A DNA stretch of 64,000 nt from Streptomyces sp. NBC_00490 (GCF_036013645.1 NZ_CP107869.1:7006001-7070000), one strand, 5' to 3'; counted from the stretch's first letter, positions 1 to 11,065 are shown. Translations and numbers: made by a program. Notes: generated by a model not told the origin, from the sequence alone.

Positions 1-2
1 CC

Positions 3-152
3 TCCGGCATGCCCAGCGGCGGCCCCGGTGGGGGCGGTCAGGGTGGCGGTCCCGGCGGCGGCCAGGGCGGCTGCGGTGGTCCCGGCGGCGGCGGTGCGGC
101 GCCGAGCGGTGCCCCGACCCAGCAGGCGACGGCGTCGGCCACGAAGAGCTGA
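3..152 (+). CDS. C-terminal fragment of a Gly-rich protein
   Basis: The window opens inside a reading frame that ends at a TGA at 150-152. About 49 residues are visible. The first 34 or so are almost all Gly and Pro with scattered Gln and Ser and a single Cys, followed by a short Ala/Thr/Ser tail ending in Lys-Ser. This looks like a flexible, disordered C-terminal extension and not a folded domain, so nothing can be said about function. It is convergent with the TetR-type regulator that follows. Codon use has the expected G/C third positions, so it is probably the true end of a gene. Confidence 0.5.
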   Translation, partial: SGMPSGGPGGGGQGGGPGGGQGGCGGPGGGGAAPSGAPTQQATASATKS

Positions 153-228
153 CCTGTCACGTCGTACGACAGGGGCGGCACTCCCGGTGAACGGGGGTGC
201 CGCCCCTGGGCGTTGCGCTCGGCGCGGC

Positions 229-855
229 TCAGCCGCGCCAGTGGTCCCGGCCGATGCTGATGAGCCGCATCTGGCTGGTGGCGACCTGCCGGACCCGCTC
301 CCGCTCCTGCTCCGAGCCCTCCAGTGCCTCCAGGAACAGCGAGGCGGTGATGAGCATCTGGTCGACGTAGAGGTTCGCCAGCATCAGCAGGTCGTCGTCG
401 CTCCAGCCCTCGGACTCCACGTCCTTGGCGAGCTCGTCCTTCACCTCCTGGGCGAACCGGGCCAGTTGGCCCCGGATGGCCTCCCGCACGGGCTGGACGC
501 CGCCGTGCCGCTCACGGGCGATGAAGCGGACGTGGGCGGGGTGCGTGGCCACGTGGTGGGCGATCAACTCGACGGCGCGGACGATGCGTTCCTCGGCGCT
601 CTCGGCCGAGGTGACCGTCGTGCGGATCAGCGGATGCAGGCTGCCCAGCGCCTCCTCGACGAGGGCCACGCCGAGGTCGGCGGTGGAGCGGAAGTGCCGG
701 TAGAAGGCGGTCGGCGCGACGCCGATGGCCCGCGTGACCTCGCGCAGGCCCAGACTGCTCAGGCTCTGCTCCTCCAGCAGCCCCAACGCGGCGTCGAGGA
801 GCGCCTGTCGGGTCTTCTGCTTCTGGACCTGCCGGATGCCGAGGGTGTGACTCAT
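229..855 (-). CDS. TetR-family regulator, DesT/FabR-like
   Basis: A 208-residue TetR-type repressor. The N-terminal helix-turn-helix (about residues 10-60) contains the segments GLREVTRAIGVAP and TAFYRHF, with a following D-LG-AL pattern. This resembles the subgroup containing DesT and FabR, which control unsaturated fatty acid synthesis and desaturases (family knowledge). The C-terminal helical part should bind the ligand. I chose the ATG at 855; an in-frame TTG at 870 would add five residues. The gene is transcribed away from two small membrane-protein genes, and the 143-bp gap holds a strong imperfect palindrome. Autoregulation and control of the divergent pair are therefore likely. No desaturase lies within view, so a lipid link is inference. 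Confidence 0.85.
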   Translation of the reverse strand: MSHTLGIRQVQKQKTRQALLDAALGLLEEQSLSSLGLREVTRAIGVAPTAFYRHFRSTADLGVALVEEALGSLHPLIRTTVTSAESAEERIVRAVELIAHHVATHPAHVRFIARERHGGVQPVREAIRGQLARFAQEVKDELAKDVESEGWSDDDLLMLANLYVDQMLITASLFLEALEGSEQERERVRQVATSQMRLISIGRDHWRG

Positions 856-920
856 GTCTCCAGTAAACAACTGTTCTCTGGAATTGAGAAGTCGTAGGCA
901 GCGCTAGACTGGGAACTCAG

Positions 921-946
921 TGAACAAGTGTTACTACAACTGTTCA
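921..946. promoter_or_regulatory. Candidate TetR operator
   Basis: A 26-bp imperfect inverted repeat whose outer hexamers are TGAACA and TGTTCA; 9 of 12 positions pair between the arms. The right-arm core ACAACTGTTC (936-945) recurs exactly at 867-876, just upstream of the regulator start. Two similar sites between divergent genes are what an autoregulated TetR repressor would use. Assignment to the 229-855 regulator is inference from position. Confidence 0.5.
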
Positions 947-998
947 CCGACACGTAACGAGAAGCACCACGCAAGCATCTCGGAGGGGGATCCATCCC

Positions 999-1163
999 AT
1001 GCTGTTCCTCGTCGCCGCACTTCTGCTCTTCGGCGCCGTCCTGGGCACCGTCGCCCACGCGCCGTTCACCTTCACCGCCGTCGCCGCGACCGTGATCGCC
1101 GCCTGGCTCGGCATCTTCGCGCTCCGCGAGCGGCACTCCCGCCGCCACGCCTCGACCCGCTGA
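999..1163 (+). CDS. Small membrane protein, 54 aa
   Basis: A 54-residue frame, too short for most gene callers, beginning at ATG 999 behind a strong ribosome site (GGAGGGGGA at 982-990). The product is almost entirely two hydrophobic helices (residues 1-20 and about 26-42) ending in an Arg/His-rich tail, which should face the cytoplasm. It is 44 bp upstream of the DUF4190-type gene and probably co-transcribed with it from a promoter controlled by the divergent TetR regulator. I do not recognise a family; small membrane proteins of this type are common in Streptomyces. Function unknown. Confidence 0.6.
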   Translation: MLFLVAALLLFGAVLGTVAHAPFTFTAVAATVIAAWLGIFALRERHSRRHASTR

Positions 1164-1207
1164 CCCGCCGGCCCACCCGACATCACGCACCCAGGGAACT
1201 GATCACC

Positions 1208-1489
1208 ATGCAGCTCACCGCACCGACCACCGACCGCACCCCGGTTCGCGACACTCCGGTCCGCGACGCCGACGGCATGGCCGTGGCCGCCTTCATCCTC
1301 GGCCTCGTCGGCCTCCTCGTCCTGAACGTCTTCCTCGGCCCGATCGCCATCGCCCTGGCCTCGGCCGCCCTGTGGCGCGGCACCGCCCGCCGCGGCCGCG
1401 CCTTCCTGGGTCTGGGCCTGGGCGTCGCCGACCTCCTGGTGCTGGTGGCGTTCATGCAGATGGACAGCACGGTGTCCTGGAGCTTCTAG
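1208..1489 (+). CDS. DUF4190-like small membrane protein
   Basis: A 93-residue protein. About 20 polar residues with a repeated Pro-Val-Arg-Asp-Thr/Ala pattern are followed by AVAAFILGLVGLL, typical of the start of DUF4190 proteins, then a second hydrophobic helix after an ALWRGTARRGR basic turn. Family members are small two-helix membrane proteins of unknown role. The start at ATG 1208 gives the first residues MQLTAP. It is the second gene of the unit divergent from the TetR regulator. Its stop lies 52 bp before the cysteine desulfurase gene, which probably has its own promoter in that gap. Confidence 0.65.
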   Translation: MQLTAPTTDRTPVRDTPVRDADGMAVAAFILGLVGLLVLNVFLGPIAIALASAALWRGTARRGRAFLGLGLGVADLLVLVAFMQMDSTVSWSF

Positions 1490-1541
1490 CGTCAACCCTC
1501 GCACCGAGTCCTCTCCGCAGGGCCCGTAGAATCGGGTCACC

Positions 1542-2711
1542 ATGGCTTACCTCGACCACGCCGCGACGACTCCGATGCTTCCCGAGGCAGTCGAGGCACT
1601 CAGCGCACAGCTGGCCGTCACCGGCAACGCCTCCTCCCTCCACGCATCCGGCCGCCGCGCGAGGCGCACCGTCGAGGAGGCCCGCGAGACCCTCGCCGAA
1701 GCACTGGGCGCCCGCCCCAGCGAGGTCGTCCTCACCTCCGGCGGCACCGAAGCCGACAACCTCGCGGTCAAGGGCCTGTACTGGTCCCGCCGCGACGCCG
1801 ACCCGGCCCGCACCCGGGTCCTGGCCAGCCCCGTCGAGCACCACGCCGTCCTCGACGCCGTGCACTGGCTCGGCGAACACGAGGGCGCCACGGTCGAGTA
1901 CCTCCCCGTCGACGCGTACGGCCGCGTCCACCCCGACGCCCTGCGCGAGGCCGTCGAGCGCAACCCCGACGACGTCGCCCTCGCCACCGTGATGTGGGCC
2001 AACAACGAGATCGGCACGATCATGCCGGTCCGTGAACTGGCGGACGTAGCAGGGGAGTTCGACATCCCGCTGCACGCGGACGCCGTCCAGGCCTACGGTC
2101 AGGTCCCCGTCGACTTCGCCGCCTCCGGCCTCGCCGCGATGACCGTCTCCGGTCACAAGATCGGCGGCCCGTACGGCATCGGAGCGCTCCTCCTCGGCCG
2201 TGAGTACACCCCCGTACCCGTCCTGCACGGCGGCGGCCAGGAGCGCCACGTCCGCTCCGGCACCCTCGACGTCCCCGCCGTCGCCTCCTTCGCGGTCGCG
2301 GGCCGGCTCGCCGCCGAGCAGCGCGAGTGGTTCGCCCGGGAGATCGGCGCCCTGCGCGACGACCTGGTCGAAGCGGTCCGTACGGCGGTCCCGGACGCGA
2401 TCCTCGGCGGCGACCCTTCCCCGGGGGGCCGGCTTCCGGCCAACGCCCACTTCACCTTCCCCGGGTGCGAGGGCGACTCCCTGCTCCTGCTGCTGGACGC
2501 CCAGGGCATCGAGTGCTCCACCGGCTCCGCCTGCACCGCCGGCGTCGCCCAGCCCAGTCACGTGCTCCTCGCCACCGGAACCGACCCGGACCTCGCCCGC
2601 GGCACCCTCCGCTTCTCCCTCGGCCACACCTCCACCGAGGCCGACGTGGAGGCGGTCGCCAAGGCGATCGGCCCGGCGGTGGAACGCGCCCGGGCGGCGG
2701 GGCTGACCTAG
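1542..2711 (+). CDS. Cysteine desulfurase (NifS/IscS-like)
   Basis: A 389-residue PLP enzyme that removes sulfur from cysteine and holds it as a persulfide for transfer. The N-terminus [11 protein letters not shown] and the TSGGTEADN motif are typical. The PLP lysine is K206 in SGHKIGGP. The active-site loop reads [12 protein letters not shown]331 aligns with the catalytic cysteine of IscS-type enzymes (SGSAC), and C325 is an additional nearby cysteine. Length fits class I NifS/IscS. The thiouridylase gene mnmA lies about 0.75 kb downstream with one divergent gene between. The likely role is therefore to supply sulfur for tRNA 2-thiouridine, as IscS does for MnmA in E. coli; this pairing is inferred from context. 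Confidence 0.92.
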   Translation: MAYLDHAATTPMLPEAVEALSAQLAVTGNASSLHASGRRARRTVEEARETLAEALGARPSEVVLTSGGTEADNLAVKGLYWSRRDADPARTRVLASPVEHHAVLDAVHWLGEHEGATVEYLPVDAYGRVHPDALREAVERNPDDVALATVMWANNEIGTIMPVRELADVAGEFDIPLHADAVQAYGQVPVDFAASGLAAMTVSGHKIGGPYGIGALLLGREYTPVPVLHGGGQERHVRSGTLDVPAVASFAVAGRLAAEQREWFAREIGALRDDLVEAVRTAVPDAILGGDPSPGGRLPANAHFTFPGCEGDSLLLLLDAQGIECSTGSACTAGVAQPSHVLLATGTDPDLARGTLRFSLGHTSTEADVEAVAKAIGPAVERARAAGLT

Positions 2712-2733
2712 GGAGCCGGAGGTGTGACCTGTG

Positions 2734-3396
2734 TCACGCCTTCACTGAGGCCTGGCGCACGAGCTTCATGTACCGGTCCCAGTCCCAGTGTTCACCCGGG
2801 TCGGTGTGGTCCGTCCCCGGCACCTCCACGTGCCCGATGATGTGCTCGCGGTCCACGGGTATGTCGTAGCGCGCGCAGATCCGGGCCGTCAGCCGGGCCG
2901 AGGCCTCGTACATCTCGTCCGTGAAGTCCTCGGGCCGGTCCACGAAACCCTCGTGCTCGATGCCGACACTGCGCTCGTTGTAGTCGCGGTTGCCCGCGTG
3001 GTACGCCACGTCCAGCTCGCGGATCATCTGGGTGACCCGGCCGTTCTTGCCGACTATGTAGTGCGCGGCCGCCTGGTGGTCCGGGTCCTGGAAGGCCTTC
3101 ACCGCGCTGTCGAAGCTGCCCTGGGTGACATGGACGACCACCATGTCTATGCCGTAGTCGTCGGGCCGGTCCGCGCGCCGCCAGTTGGCGTCCGAGGCCG
3201 CGACCCAGCGTGCTCCGGTGTAGTCGACCTCGCCCGCCTTGCGCGGCTTCTCCACGCCGGGCGTGCGCCACCACAGGCGCGCCAGCTCGTCCCGGGCCAG
3301 CACACCGGTGCCCACCGCGGCGGCCGCCCCGCCGATCAGCAGGGCGCGGCGCCCGATCCGCCGGTCGCCGTCCTTGGATGCCTCGCTCGCCCCCAT
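2734..3396 (-). CDS. Exported N-acetylmuramoyl-L-alanine amidase
   Basis: A 220-residue protein of the Amidase_2/PGRP type, which cuts the bond between MurNAc and the peptide stem in peptidoglycan. The N-terminus has GRRALLIGG followed by an Ala/Gly-rich stretch, consistent with a Tat signal, so the enzyme should act outside the membrane. The catalytic domain (about residues 70-215) shows VVVHVTQGS with the first zinc His, HYIVGKNG, the buried motif GIEHEG, and the C-terminal [16 protein letters not shown] block with further zinc ligands. I chose ATG 3396; the much longer open frame upstream is mnmA read backwards. It is convergent with the cysteine desulfurase gene (22-bp gap) and divergent from mnmA (60-bp gap). 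Confidence 0.85.
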   Translation of the reverse strand: MGASEASKDGDRRIGRRALLIGGAAAAVGTGVLARDELARLWWRTPGVEKPRKAGEVDYTGARWVAASDANWRRADRPDDYGIDMVVVHVTQGSFDSAVKAFQDPDHQAAAHYIVGKNGRVTQMIRELDVAYHAGNRDYNERSVGIEHEGFVDRPEDFTDEMYEASARLTARICARYDIPVDREHIIGHVEVPGTDHTDPGEHWDWDRYMKLVRQASVKA

Positions 3397-3456
3397 GTGA
3401 TCGTCAACGGATACTCGTGGGCTCCGGTTCCCGCGCCCCCGTACCCTGGAGGAGTT

Positions 3457-4584
3457 ATGACTCACTCCACGCAGCGCCCCCTCCGCGTCCTCGCCGCCAT
3501 GTCCGGCGGCGTGGACTCCGCCGTCGCCGCCGCCCGTGCCGCGGAAGCCGGCCATGACGTGACCGGTGTCCACCTCGCCCTCTCGGCGAATCCCCAATCG
3601 TTCCGCACGGGCGCGCGTGGCTGTTGCACCATCGAGGACTCCCGCGACGCCCGCCGCGCCGCGGACGTCATCGGCATCCCGTTCTACGTCTGGGACCTCG
3701 CCGACCGCTTCCGCGAGGACGTGGTCGAGGACTTCGTCGCCGAGTACGAGGCGGGGCGCACCCCGAACCCGTGCCTGCGCTGCAACGAGAAGATCAAGTT
3801 CGCCGCCCTGCTCGACAAGGCGCTCGCGCTGGGCTTCGACGCGGTCTGCACGGGCCACTACGCCCAGGTGATCGTCCGTCAGGACGGCTCGCGCGAGCTG
3901 CACCGCGCCTCCGACATGGCGAAGGACCAGTCGTACGTCCTCGGCGTCCTCGACGAGAAGCAGCTCGCCCACGCGCTCTTCCCGCTCGGCGACACGGTCA
4001 CGACGAAGGACGAGATCCGCGCGGAGGCCGAGCGCCGCGGCCTCGCGGTCGCCAAGAAGCCCGACTCCCACGACATCTGCTTCATCGCCGACGGCGACAC
4101 CCAGGGCTTCCTGGCCAACCGCCTCGGCAAGGCGGAGGGCGACATCGTCGACGAGTCGGGCGCGAAGATCGGCACCCACGAGGGCGCGTACGGCTTCACC
4201 ATCGGCCAGCGCAAGGGGCTGCGCATCGGCACCCCGGCCGCCGACGGCAAGCCGCGCTACGTCCTGGACATCTCCCCGGTGAACAACACCGTGACGGTCG
4301 GCCCGGCCGCCGCCCTGGACGTCGACGCGCTGACGGCGATCAAGCCCCGCTGGTGCGGCACCGCCCCCACCGGCCCCGGCACCTACACCGCCCAGCTCCG
4401 CGCGCACGGCGGCGAGACGCAGGTGACCGCGGAGCTGGTGGACGGCGAGTTGCGGGTGTCGTTCACCGAGCCCGTCCGCGGCGTGGCCCCCGGCCAGGCG
4501 ATCGTGCTGTACGACGACACGCGCGTGGTCGGCTCGGCGACGATCGCGACGACCACGCGCGCGAGGTCGGGCGCTACGGCGTGA
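3457..4584 (+). CDS. mnmA: tRNA-specific 2-thiouridylase MnmA
   Basis: A 375-residue enzyme (older name TrmU) that adenylates U34 of Lys, Glu and Gln tRNAs and inserts sulfur. The PP-loop ATP site is [11 protein letters not shown] (about residues 15-25). The nucleophilic cysteine is C106 in [12 protein letters not shown] and the persulfide cysteine is C208 in [10 protein letters not shown]; both are family hallmarks. IGQRKGL and the C-terminal beta domain follow. The ATG at 3457 sits just behind GGAGGAG. Its 3' end overlaps the convergent hydrolase gene by 11 bp. The sulfur donor is probably the cysteine desulfurase encoded at 1542-2711. Confidence 0.95.
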   Translation: MTHSTQRPLRVLAAMSGGVDSAVAAARAAEAGHDVTGVHLALSANPQSFRTGARGCCTIEDSRDARRAADVIGIPFYVWDLADRFREDVVEDFVAEYEAGRTPNPCLRCNEKIKFAALLDKALALGFDAVCTGHYAQVIVRQDGSRELHRASDMAKDQSYVLGVLDEKQLAHALFPLGDTVTTKDEIRAEAERRGLAVAKKPDSHDICFIADGDTQGFLANRLGKAEGDIVDESGAKIGTHEGAYGFTIGQRKGLRIGTPAADGKPRYVLDISPVNNTVTVGPAAALDVDALTAIKPRWCGTAPTGPGTYTAQLRAHGGETQVTAELVDGELRVSFTEPVRGVAPGQAIVLYDDTRVVGSATIATTTRARSGATA

Positions 4585-5356
4585 AGTAGTCGGCCAGCAC
4601 CGGAGCCAGGGCGTCCGGGTCCACCATGTGGGTCTGGCCCGCCAGATTCCGGTACGACCCCTCCGGCACCGCCTCCGCGACCGCCCGGGTGGCCTCCTGG
4701 AGCCACTCGGGGCTCGCACCTCCCGCGACCGCCAGGACGGGGACGGTGATCGAGGCCAGCTGGTCCCGGGGCACCAGACCGTCGCCGAGGACGGCATTGT
4801 CGTAGGCCAGACTCGGTGCGACGGCCTCCATGCCGGGCCACATGGGGGACCGGCGGGCGCCCTGGATCATCTCGTCGGGCGTCTCGACGAGCCGGAGGAA
4901 CAGCTCGACCGCGTCCCCGCGCCGGCCCTGAGCCAGGGCGACGGTCAGGTTCTCGGTGTACTCGGCCCGCCGCTTCGCACCGTCCTCGGAGAAGTCCGCG
5001 AACGGCGTCTCGTACACGGCGACCCGGCGCACCGGCAGCCCGCTCGCCGCCGCCCGGAGCACCAGCGCGCCGCCCGAGGAGATCCCGTACAGACACGCCT
5101 CGCCGCCCGCCGCGTCGATCAGTGCGGCGAGGTCCTCGACCTCACGCTCCACCGCGTACGGCGCCGTGTCACCGCTCTCGCCACGGCCCCGGCGGTCGTA
5201 CACGAGGACCGTGAACCGGTCCGACAGCGGCACGGCCAGCGGAGCCACCGTGCCGCCCGTCGACATCGCCCCGCTCACGAGGATCACGGCGGGGCCCTGC
5301 CCGGTGCTTTCGTAGGCGAGGGGTGTGCCGTCGCGGGAAAGAATCTTCTTGTCCAT
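4574..5356 (-). CDS. Alpha/beta hydrolase
   Basis: A 260-residue alpha/beta-hydrolase-fold protein. The oxyanion region VSGAMSTGG, the strand-turn [11 protein letters not shown], the nucleophile elbow YGISSGG (Ser) and a late His in GQTHMVDP make a plausible Ser-Asp-His triad. The substrate cannot be read from sequence; relatives are esterases, lactonases or non-heme peroxidase-like enzymes. ATG 5356 is preceded only by a weak ribosome site. The stop lies inside the end of the convergent mnmA gene, so the two transcripts overlap slightly. The next gene upstream on the same strand starts a 29-bp gap away and may be co-transcribed. Confidence 0.8.
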   Translation of the reverse strand: MDKKILSRDGTPLAYESTGQGPAVILVSGAMSTGGTVAPLAVPLSDRFTVLVYDRRGRGESGDTAPYAVEREVEDLAALIDAAGGEACLYGISSGGALVLRAAASGLPVRRVAVYETPFADFSEDGAKRRAEYTENLTVALAQGRRGDAVELFLRLVETPDEMIQGARRSPMWPGMEAVAPSLAYDNAVLGDGLVPRDQLASITVPVLAVAGGASPEWLQEATRAVAEAVPEGSYRNLAGQTHMVDPDALAPVLADYFTP

Positions 5357-5385
5357 GCCGGTGAAGACTGCCACCGGCCGCCGGA

Positions 5386-5712
5386 CTAATCGGTGACATC
5401 CACCTCGTAGAAGCAGAGGTGGTCCTTGATCTCGGCCACGCCCGGCTTCGGATCGGGGTAGGCCCAGACCAGGTCCGCCGCGTCCGGCAGCGACCAGTAC
5501 GAGGCCGTCCCCTTGAAGGGGCAGACGGTATGGGTGTCGGACGGGGTCAGCAGGTCCAGGCGTACGTCCTCGGCGGGGATGTAGTAGCGCACCGGAGAGC
5601 CCGTCTCGCGCAGGACGAGGGGCCGGTCGGTCTCCGCGAGGACCTGGTCGCCGTGGACGACACGGACGTGTGCGGTGCCCTTCTCGACGGTGATGCGGTG
5701 GCCTTGGGACAC
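5386..5712 (-). CDS. DUF427-family protein
   Basis: A 108-residue protein matching the DUF427 pattern: V-A-T/D-P near LVLRETGSPVRYYIPAEDVRLDLL, then the conserved THCPFKG-type block (here THTVCPFKGTASYWSL) and WAYPDPKP. The family is a small beta-barrel of unknown biochemical role, common in actinobacteria. GTG 5712 has a strong ribosome site (AAGGAGG). It lies 29 bp upstream of the alpha/beta hydrolase gene and probably shares its mRNA. Divergent from the methyltransferase at 5790, with 77 bp between them for promoters. Confidence 0.85.
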   Translation of the reverse strand: MSQGHRITVEKGTAHVRVVHGDQVLAETDRPLVLRETGSPVRYYIPAEDVRLDLLTPSDTHTVCPFKGTASYWSLPDAADLVWAYPDPKPGVAEIKDHLCFYEVDVTD

Positions 5713-5789
5713 GGTGGGGCCTCCTTGGGGTAGCCGTATGTGGAAGATGCAGCGCGCGCCGGCCCCGAGTTCTTCCCGAGGAGGTCCTC

Positions 5790-6530
5790 ATGGGAGCCGC
5801 AGATCCGTCCGGAGACCGCCAGAACGTCGTCCACCGGGTCCGTCACGCCCTGCGGCACCCCGGGCACATCGCGTACCACCGCGCGGTGACGGCCGACGAC
5901 ACGGACCGCAGCCCCGAGGCGGAGGCGGGGCACGACCTGTCGCGCGAACACTGGGCACAGCTCGGCCGGATGCAGTTCGACTATCTGCTGGCCCACGGCC
6001 TGCGCCCGGAGCACCACGTGCTCGAGATCGGCTGCGGGAACCTCCGCGCGGGACGCCTGTTGATCGACCACCTGGACACCGGCCACTACTACGGCATCGA
6101 CATCTCCCCGGCCATCCTGCTCGCCGCCCAGGGCACCCTCGTACGCGAGGGTCTGCAGGCCAAACTGCCGCACCTGACGCTCGTCGGTGACCTGACCTTC
6201 GGCTTCCTGCCCGAGGGGCACTTCGACGTCGTCCACGCGCACAGCGTCTTCTCGCACTCGCCCCGGCAGGTAGTCGAGCAGTGCCTCGCGCATGTGGGGC
6301 GCCTCCTGGCGCCCGGCGGCCACTTCGACTTCACCTTCAACCGCACCGAGGGCCGCGAACACCAGCTGCCGCACGAGGACTTCTCCTACCGGACGCGGAC
6401 CCTGACCACGATCGCCGCACGCCACGGCCTGAAGGCCCGTTTCATGGACGACTGGGAGCGGTTGCCGTACCGGCAGTCGAAGATCCGCGTCACCCTGATG
6501 TCGGACCGGCCCCGTACCGTGGGCCCATGA
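5790..6530 (+). CDS. SAM-dependent methyltransferase, class I
   Basis: A 246-residue methyltransferase. About 60 polar residues precede the SAM-binding Rossmann motif VLEIGCGNLRAG (about residues 73-84), with a second acidic motif YYGIDIS and a post-II segment FDVVHAHSVFSH. The substrate is not evident. Start at ATG 5790 follows GAGGAGGTCCTC. The stop TGA overlaps the ATG of the following LOG-family gene (ATGA), implying translational coupling and a two-gene operon. Confidence 0.82.
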   Translation: MGAADPSGDRQNVVHRVRHALRHPGHIAYHRAVTADDTDRSPEAEAGHDLSREHWAQLGRMQFDYLLAHGLRPEHHVLEIGCGNLRAGRLLIDHLDTGHYYGIDISPAILLAAQGTLVREGLQAKLPHLTLVGDLTFGFLPEGHFDVVHAHSVFSHSPRQVVEQCLAHVGRLLAPGGHFDFTFNRTEGREHQLPHEDFSYRTRTLTTIAARHGLKARFMDDWERLPYRQSKIRVTLMSDRPRTVGP

Positions 6531-7066
6531 ACATCTGCGTCTTCCTCTCCGCCGCCGATCTCGACGAGCGCTACACCCGCCCCGCGCGGGAGTTCGCGGA
6601 GCTGCTCGGCAAGGGCGGCCACACCCTGGTGTGGGGTGGTTCGGACGTCGGGCTGATGAAGGTGGTCGCGGACGGGGTGCACGAGTCGGGCGGCCGGCTC
6701 GTCGGTGTCTCGGTCGAGTTCCTGTCCGCCAAGGTCCGTCCCGGGGTCGACGAGATGGTGATCGCGAAGGATCTCGCCGAGCGCAAGAAGCTGCTCCTGG
6801 AGAAGGCCGACGCTGTGGTGATCATGGTGGGCGGCACGGGCACGCTGGACGAGGCGACGGAGATCCTGGAGCTGAAGAAGCACGGCCACACCGACAAGCC
6901 GGTGGTCCTGCTGAACACCGCGGGCTTCTACGACGGACTCAAGGAGCAGTTCCGGCGCATGGACGACGAGGGCTTCCTGCCGCGTCCACTGACCGACCTG
7001 GTGTTCTTCGCGGAGGAGCCGGTGGGGGCGCTGGCGTACCTGGAGGAGAGCCAGGGCATCGGGTGA
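6527..7066 (+). CDS. LOG-family phosphoribohydrolase
   Basis: A 179-residue protein of the lysine-decarboxylase-like/LOG family. The hallmark GGxGTxxE motif is present as VGGTGTLDEATE (about residues 102-113). Characterised relatives, such as plant LOG and actinobacterial homologues, release free cytokinin bases from nucleoside 5'-monophosphates; others hydrolyse AMP or pyrimidine nucleotides, so the substrate here is open. The early motif VWGGSDVGLMKVVADG fits the nucleotide-binding part. It is translationally coupled to the preceding methyltransferase through an ATGA overlap. Confidence 0.85.
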   Translation: MNICVFLSAADLDERYTRPAREFAELLGKGGHTLVWGGSDVGLMKVVADGVHESGGRLVGVSVEFLSAKVRPGVDEMVIAKDLAERKKLLLEKADAVVIMVGGTGTLDEATEILELKKHGHTDKPVVLLNTAGFYDGLKEQFRRMDDEGFLPRPLTDLVFFAEEPVGALAYLEESQGIG

Positions 7067-7092
7067 CCCCCGGGTGATGCGAGCATGGCGGC

Positions 7093-7782
7093 ATGGCTAC
7101 ACATGTGATCACCGGGGCGGGCTCCGGCATCGGCGCGGCGGTGGCCCGCCGTCTGCACGCGCGCGGAGACGAACTCGTGCTCCACGCGCGCGACGCGGGC
7201 CGTGCGAAGGAGCTGGCGGCGGAGTTCCCCGGGTCGAGGACACTCGTCGGTGACCTGTCCGACCCGGACAAGCTGTCCTGGGCCTTCTCCCACCAGACGC
7301 TCCCCGACCGGATCGACTCCCTGCTGCACATCGCGGGCGTGGTCGACCTCGGTCCGGTCGGCGACCTGACCCCCAAGTCCTGGCGTCACCAGCTCAACGT
7401 CAACCTGATCTCCCCGGCCGAGCTGACCCGCCACCTCCTGCCCCAACTCCGCACCGCGCGCGGGCACGTGGTGTTCGTCAACTCGGGCGCGGGCCTGCGG
7501 GCGAGCGCGGAGTGGTCGGCGTACGCCGCCTCCAAGCACGGACTGAAGGCCCTGGCGGACTCCCTGCGCGCGGAGGAGCACGGCAGCGGCGTCCGCGTCA
7601 CCTCCGTGTATCCGGGCCGCACGGCGAGCCCCATGCAGGCCAAGGTCCACCAGCAGGAGGGCAAGGAGTACGACCCCTCGGCGTGGATCGACCCCGAGTC
7701 GGTCGCCACGACGATCCTGACGGCGATCGACCTGCCCAGGGACGCGGAGATCAACGACCTGACGGTGAGGCCGGGACGATGA
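7093..7782 (+). CDS. Short-chain dehydrogenase/reductase
   Basis: A 229-residue classical SDR. The cofactor motif TGAGSGIG occupies residues 6-13, NADP/NAD recognition follows, and the catalytic residues are visible as the Ser in VNSGAG and the Tyr-Lys pair in YAASKHG. YPGRTASPM marks the usual PG motif. The substrate is unknown. ATG 7093 lies 26 bp after the LOG gene. Its stop overlaps the ATG of the following MetE-like gene (ATGA), so the two are probably co-translated. Confidence 0.85.
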   Translation: MATHVITGAGSGIGAAVARRLHARGDELVLHARDAGRAKELAAEFPGSRTLVGDLSDPDKLSWAFSHQTLPDRIDSLLHIAGVVDLGPVGDLTPKSWRHQLNVNLISPAELTRHLLPQLRTARGHVVFVNSGAGLRASAEWSAYAASKHGLKALADSLRAEEHGSGVRVTSVYPGRTASPMQAKVHQQEGKEYDPSAWIDPESVATTILTAIDLPRDAEINDLTVRPGR

Positions 7783-8777
7783 CCGCGTTCGCTTTCGCTC
7801 CCGCCACCGGCGTGGGCTCCCTGCCCGGCGGCGACGCCAGGGAGGCCGCCAGGACGGCCACCGGTTCCTTCGAGGACTTCCCGTTCCTGCCCGAGCTCCC
7901 CGCGCGCGGACCCGGCGCGGACATGATCGGGCGGACCGCCGGGATGCTCGTCGAGGTGTACGCGCGCGTCGAGCCCAGCGGGTGGCGGATCGGGGACCGG
8001 CCGGGCCGGGACACCAAGCGCGCCCGGTCCTGGCTCAATGAGGACCTCGACGCCCTGGAGGAGTTCACCCAGGGCTACGAGGGCCCGCTCAAGGTGCAGG
8101 CCGTCGGCCCCTGGACCCTCGCCGCCGCGCTGGAGCTGAGGAACGGCGAATCCGCCCTGGGCGACCCCGGAGCCTGCCGGGACCTGGCCGTTTCGCTCGC
8201 CGAGGGACTGCGCGAGCACCTCGCCGAAGTGCACCGCCGCATCCCCGGCGCCCAGCTCGTCCTCCAGCTCGACGAGCCCTCCCTGATGGCCGTGCTCCGC
8301 GGGCACGTCAAGACCGCCAGCGGCTACCGCACCCACCGCGCCGTCGACCGGCAGGTCGTCGAGTCGACCCTCCGCGATGTCGTCGGGGTTCACGCGGACG
8401 GTCCCGTCGTGGTCCACTCGTGCGCACCGGACGTCCCGTTCGCCCTCCTGCGCCGGGCCGGTGCGGCGGCGATCTCCTTCGACTTCGGTCTTCTCACCGA
8501 GCGTGACGACGACGCGATCGGTGAGGCGGTGGAGGACGGCGCCCGGCTCTTCGCCGGTGTCGTACCCGGCACGGACACGGCATTGTCGGACCCTGCCGGT
8601 AGCGTCATGGGTGTCAGGACGCTGTGGCGCAGGTTGGGGCTGCATCCGGGGCTTCTCGCGGAGGCGGTCACGGTCACTCCGGCGTGCGGGCTCGCGGGGG
8701 CCTCCCCGAGTTACGCGCGTGCGGCTCTCGCCCACTGTGCCCAGGCGGCGAGGTCCCTCGCGGACAACCCAGAGTAA
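7779..8777 (+). CDS. MetE-like (cobalamin-independent) methionine synthase core protein
   Basis: A 332-residue protein resembling only the C-terminal catalytic half of cobalamin-independent methionine synthase; MetE itself is about 750-770 residues. GVGSLPG at the start, QLDEPSL in the middle, VVHSCAPD and TPACGLAGASP near the end correspond to MetE core motifs. The His-x-Cys pair and the final Cys of the zinc/homocysteine site are retained. The third ligand (Glu in MetE) seems to be replaced by the Asp in SFDF. It may transfer methyl groups to homocysteine from a donor other than folate, as described for short core-MetE proteins, but this is inference. Coupled to the SDR gene; ligA begins 15 bp downstream. 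Confidence 0.75.
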   Translation: MTAFAFAPATGVGSLPGGDAREAARTATGSFEDFPFLPELPARGPGADMIGRTAGMLVEVYARVEPSGWRIGDRPGRDTKRARSWLNEDLDALEEFTQGYEGPLKVQAVGPWTLAAALELRNGESALGDPGACRDLAVSLAEGLREHLAEVHRRIPGAQLVLQLDEPSLMAVLRGHVKTASGYRTHRAVDRQVVESTLRDVVGVHADGPVVVHSCAPDVPFALLRRAGAAAISFDFGLLTERDDDAIGEAVEDGARLFAGVVPGTDTALSDPAGSVMGVRTLWRRLGLHPGLLAEAVTVTPACGLAGASPSYARAALAHCAQAARSLADNPE

Positions 8778-10985
<2,208 letters not shown>

Positions 10986-11025
10986 GCGCGCAGCGGGCGA
11001 GGAGCAGGACGGAGCAGCGGTTGAA

Positions 11026-11065
11026 GGCCACCCGATCGGCGCATACCAGATGCATACGGGTGGCC
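11026..11065. terminator. Hairpin after ligA
   Basis: Perfect 9-bp inverted repeat, GGCCACCCG and CGGGTGGCC, with a 22-nt loop, 40 bp after the ligA stop. A second repeat (GGGCAAC at 11077-11083 and GTTGCCC at 11095-11101) follows. Neither has a T-tract, as is usual in Streptomyces. Together they occupy much of the 292-bp gap between ligA and the GGDEF-EAL gene; the remainder must hold that gene's promoter, but I see no clear -35/-10. Confidence 0.4.

Noticed and set aside
2734..4797. Apparent 687-residue form of the amidase
   Set aside because: The extra N-terminal part is the antisense of mnmA. The Tat-like signal and ATG at 3396 define the real start.
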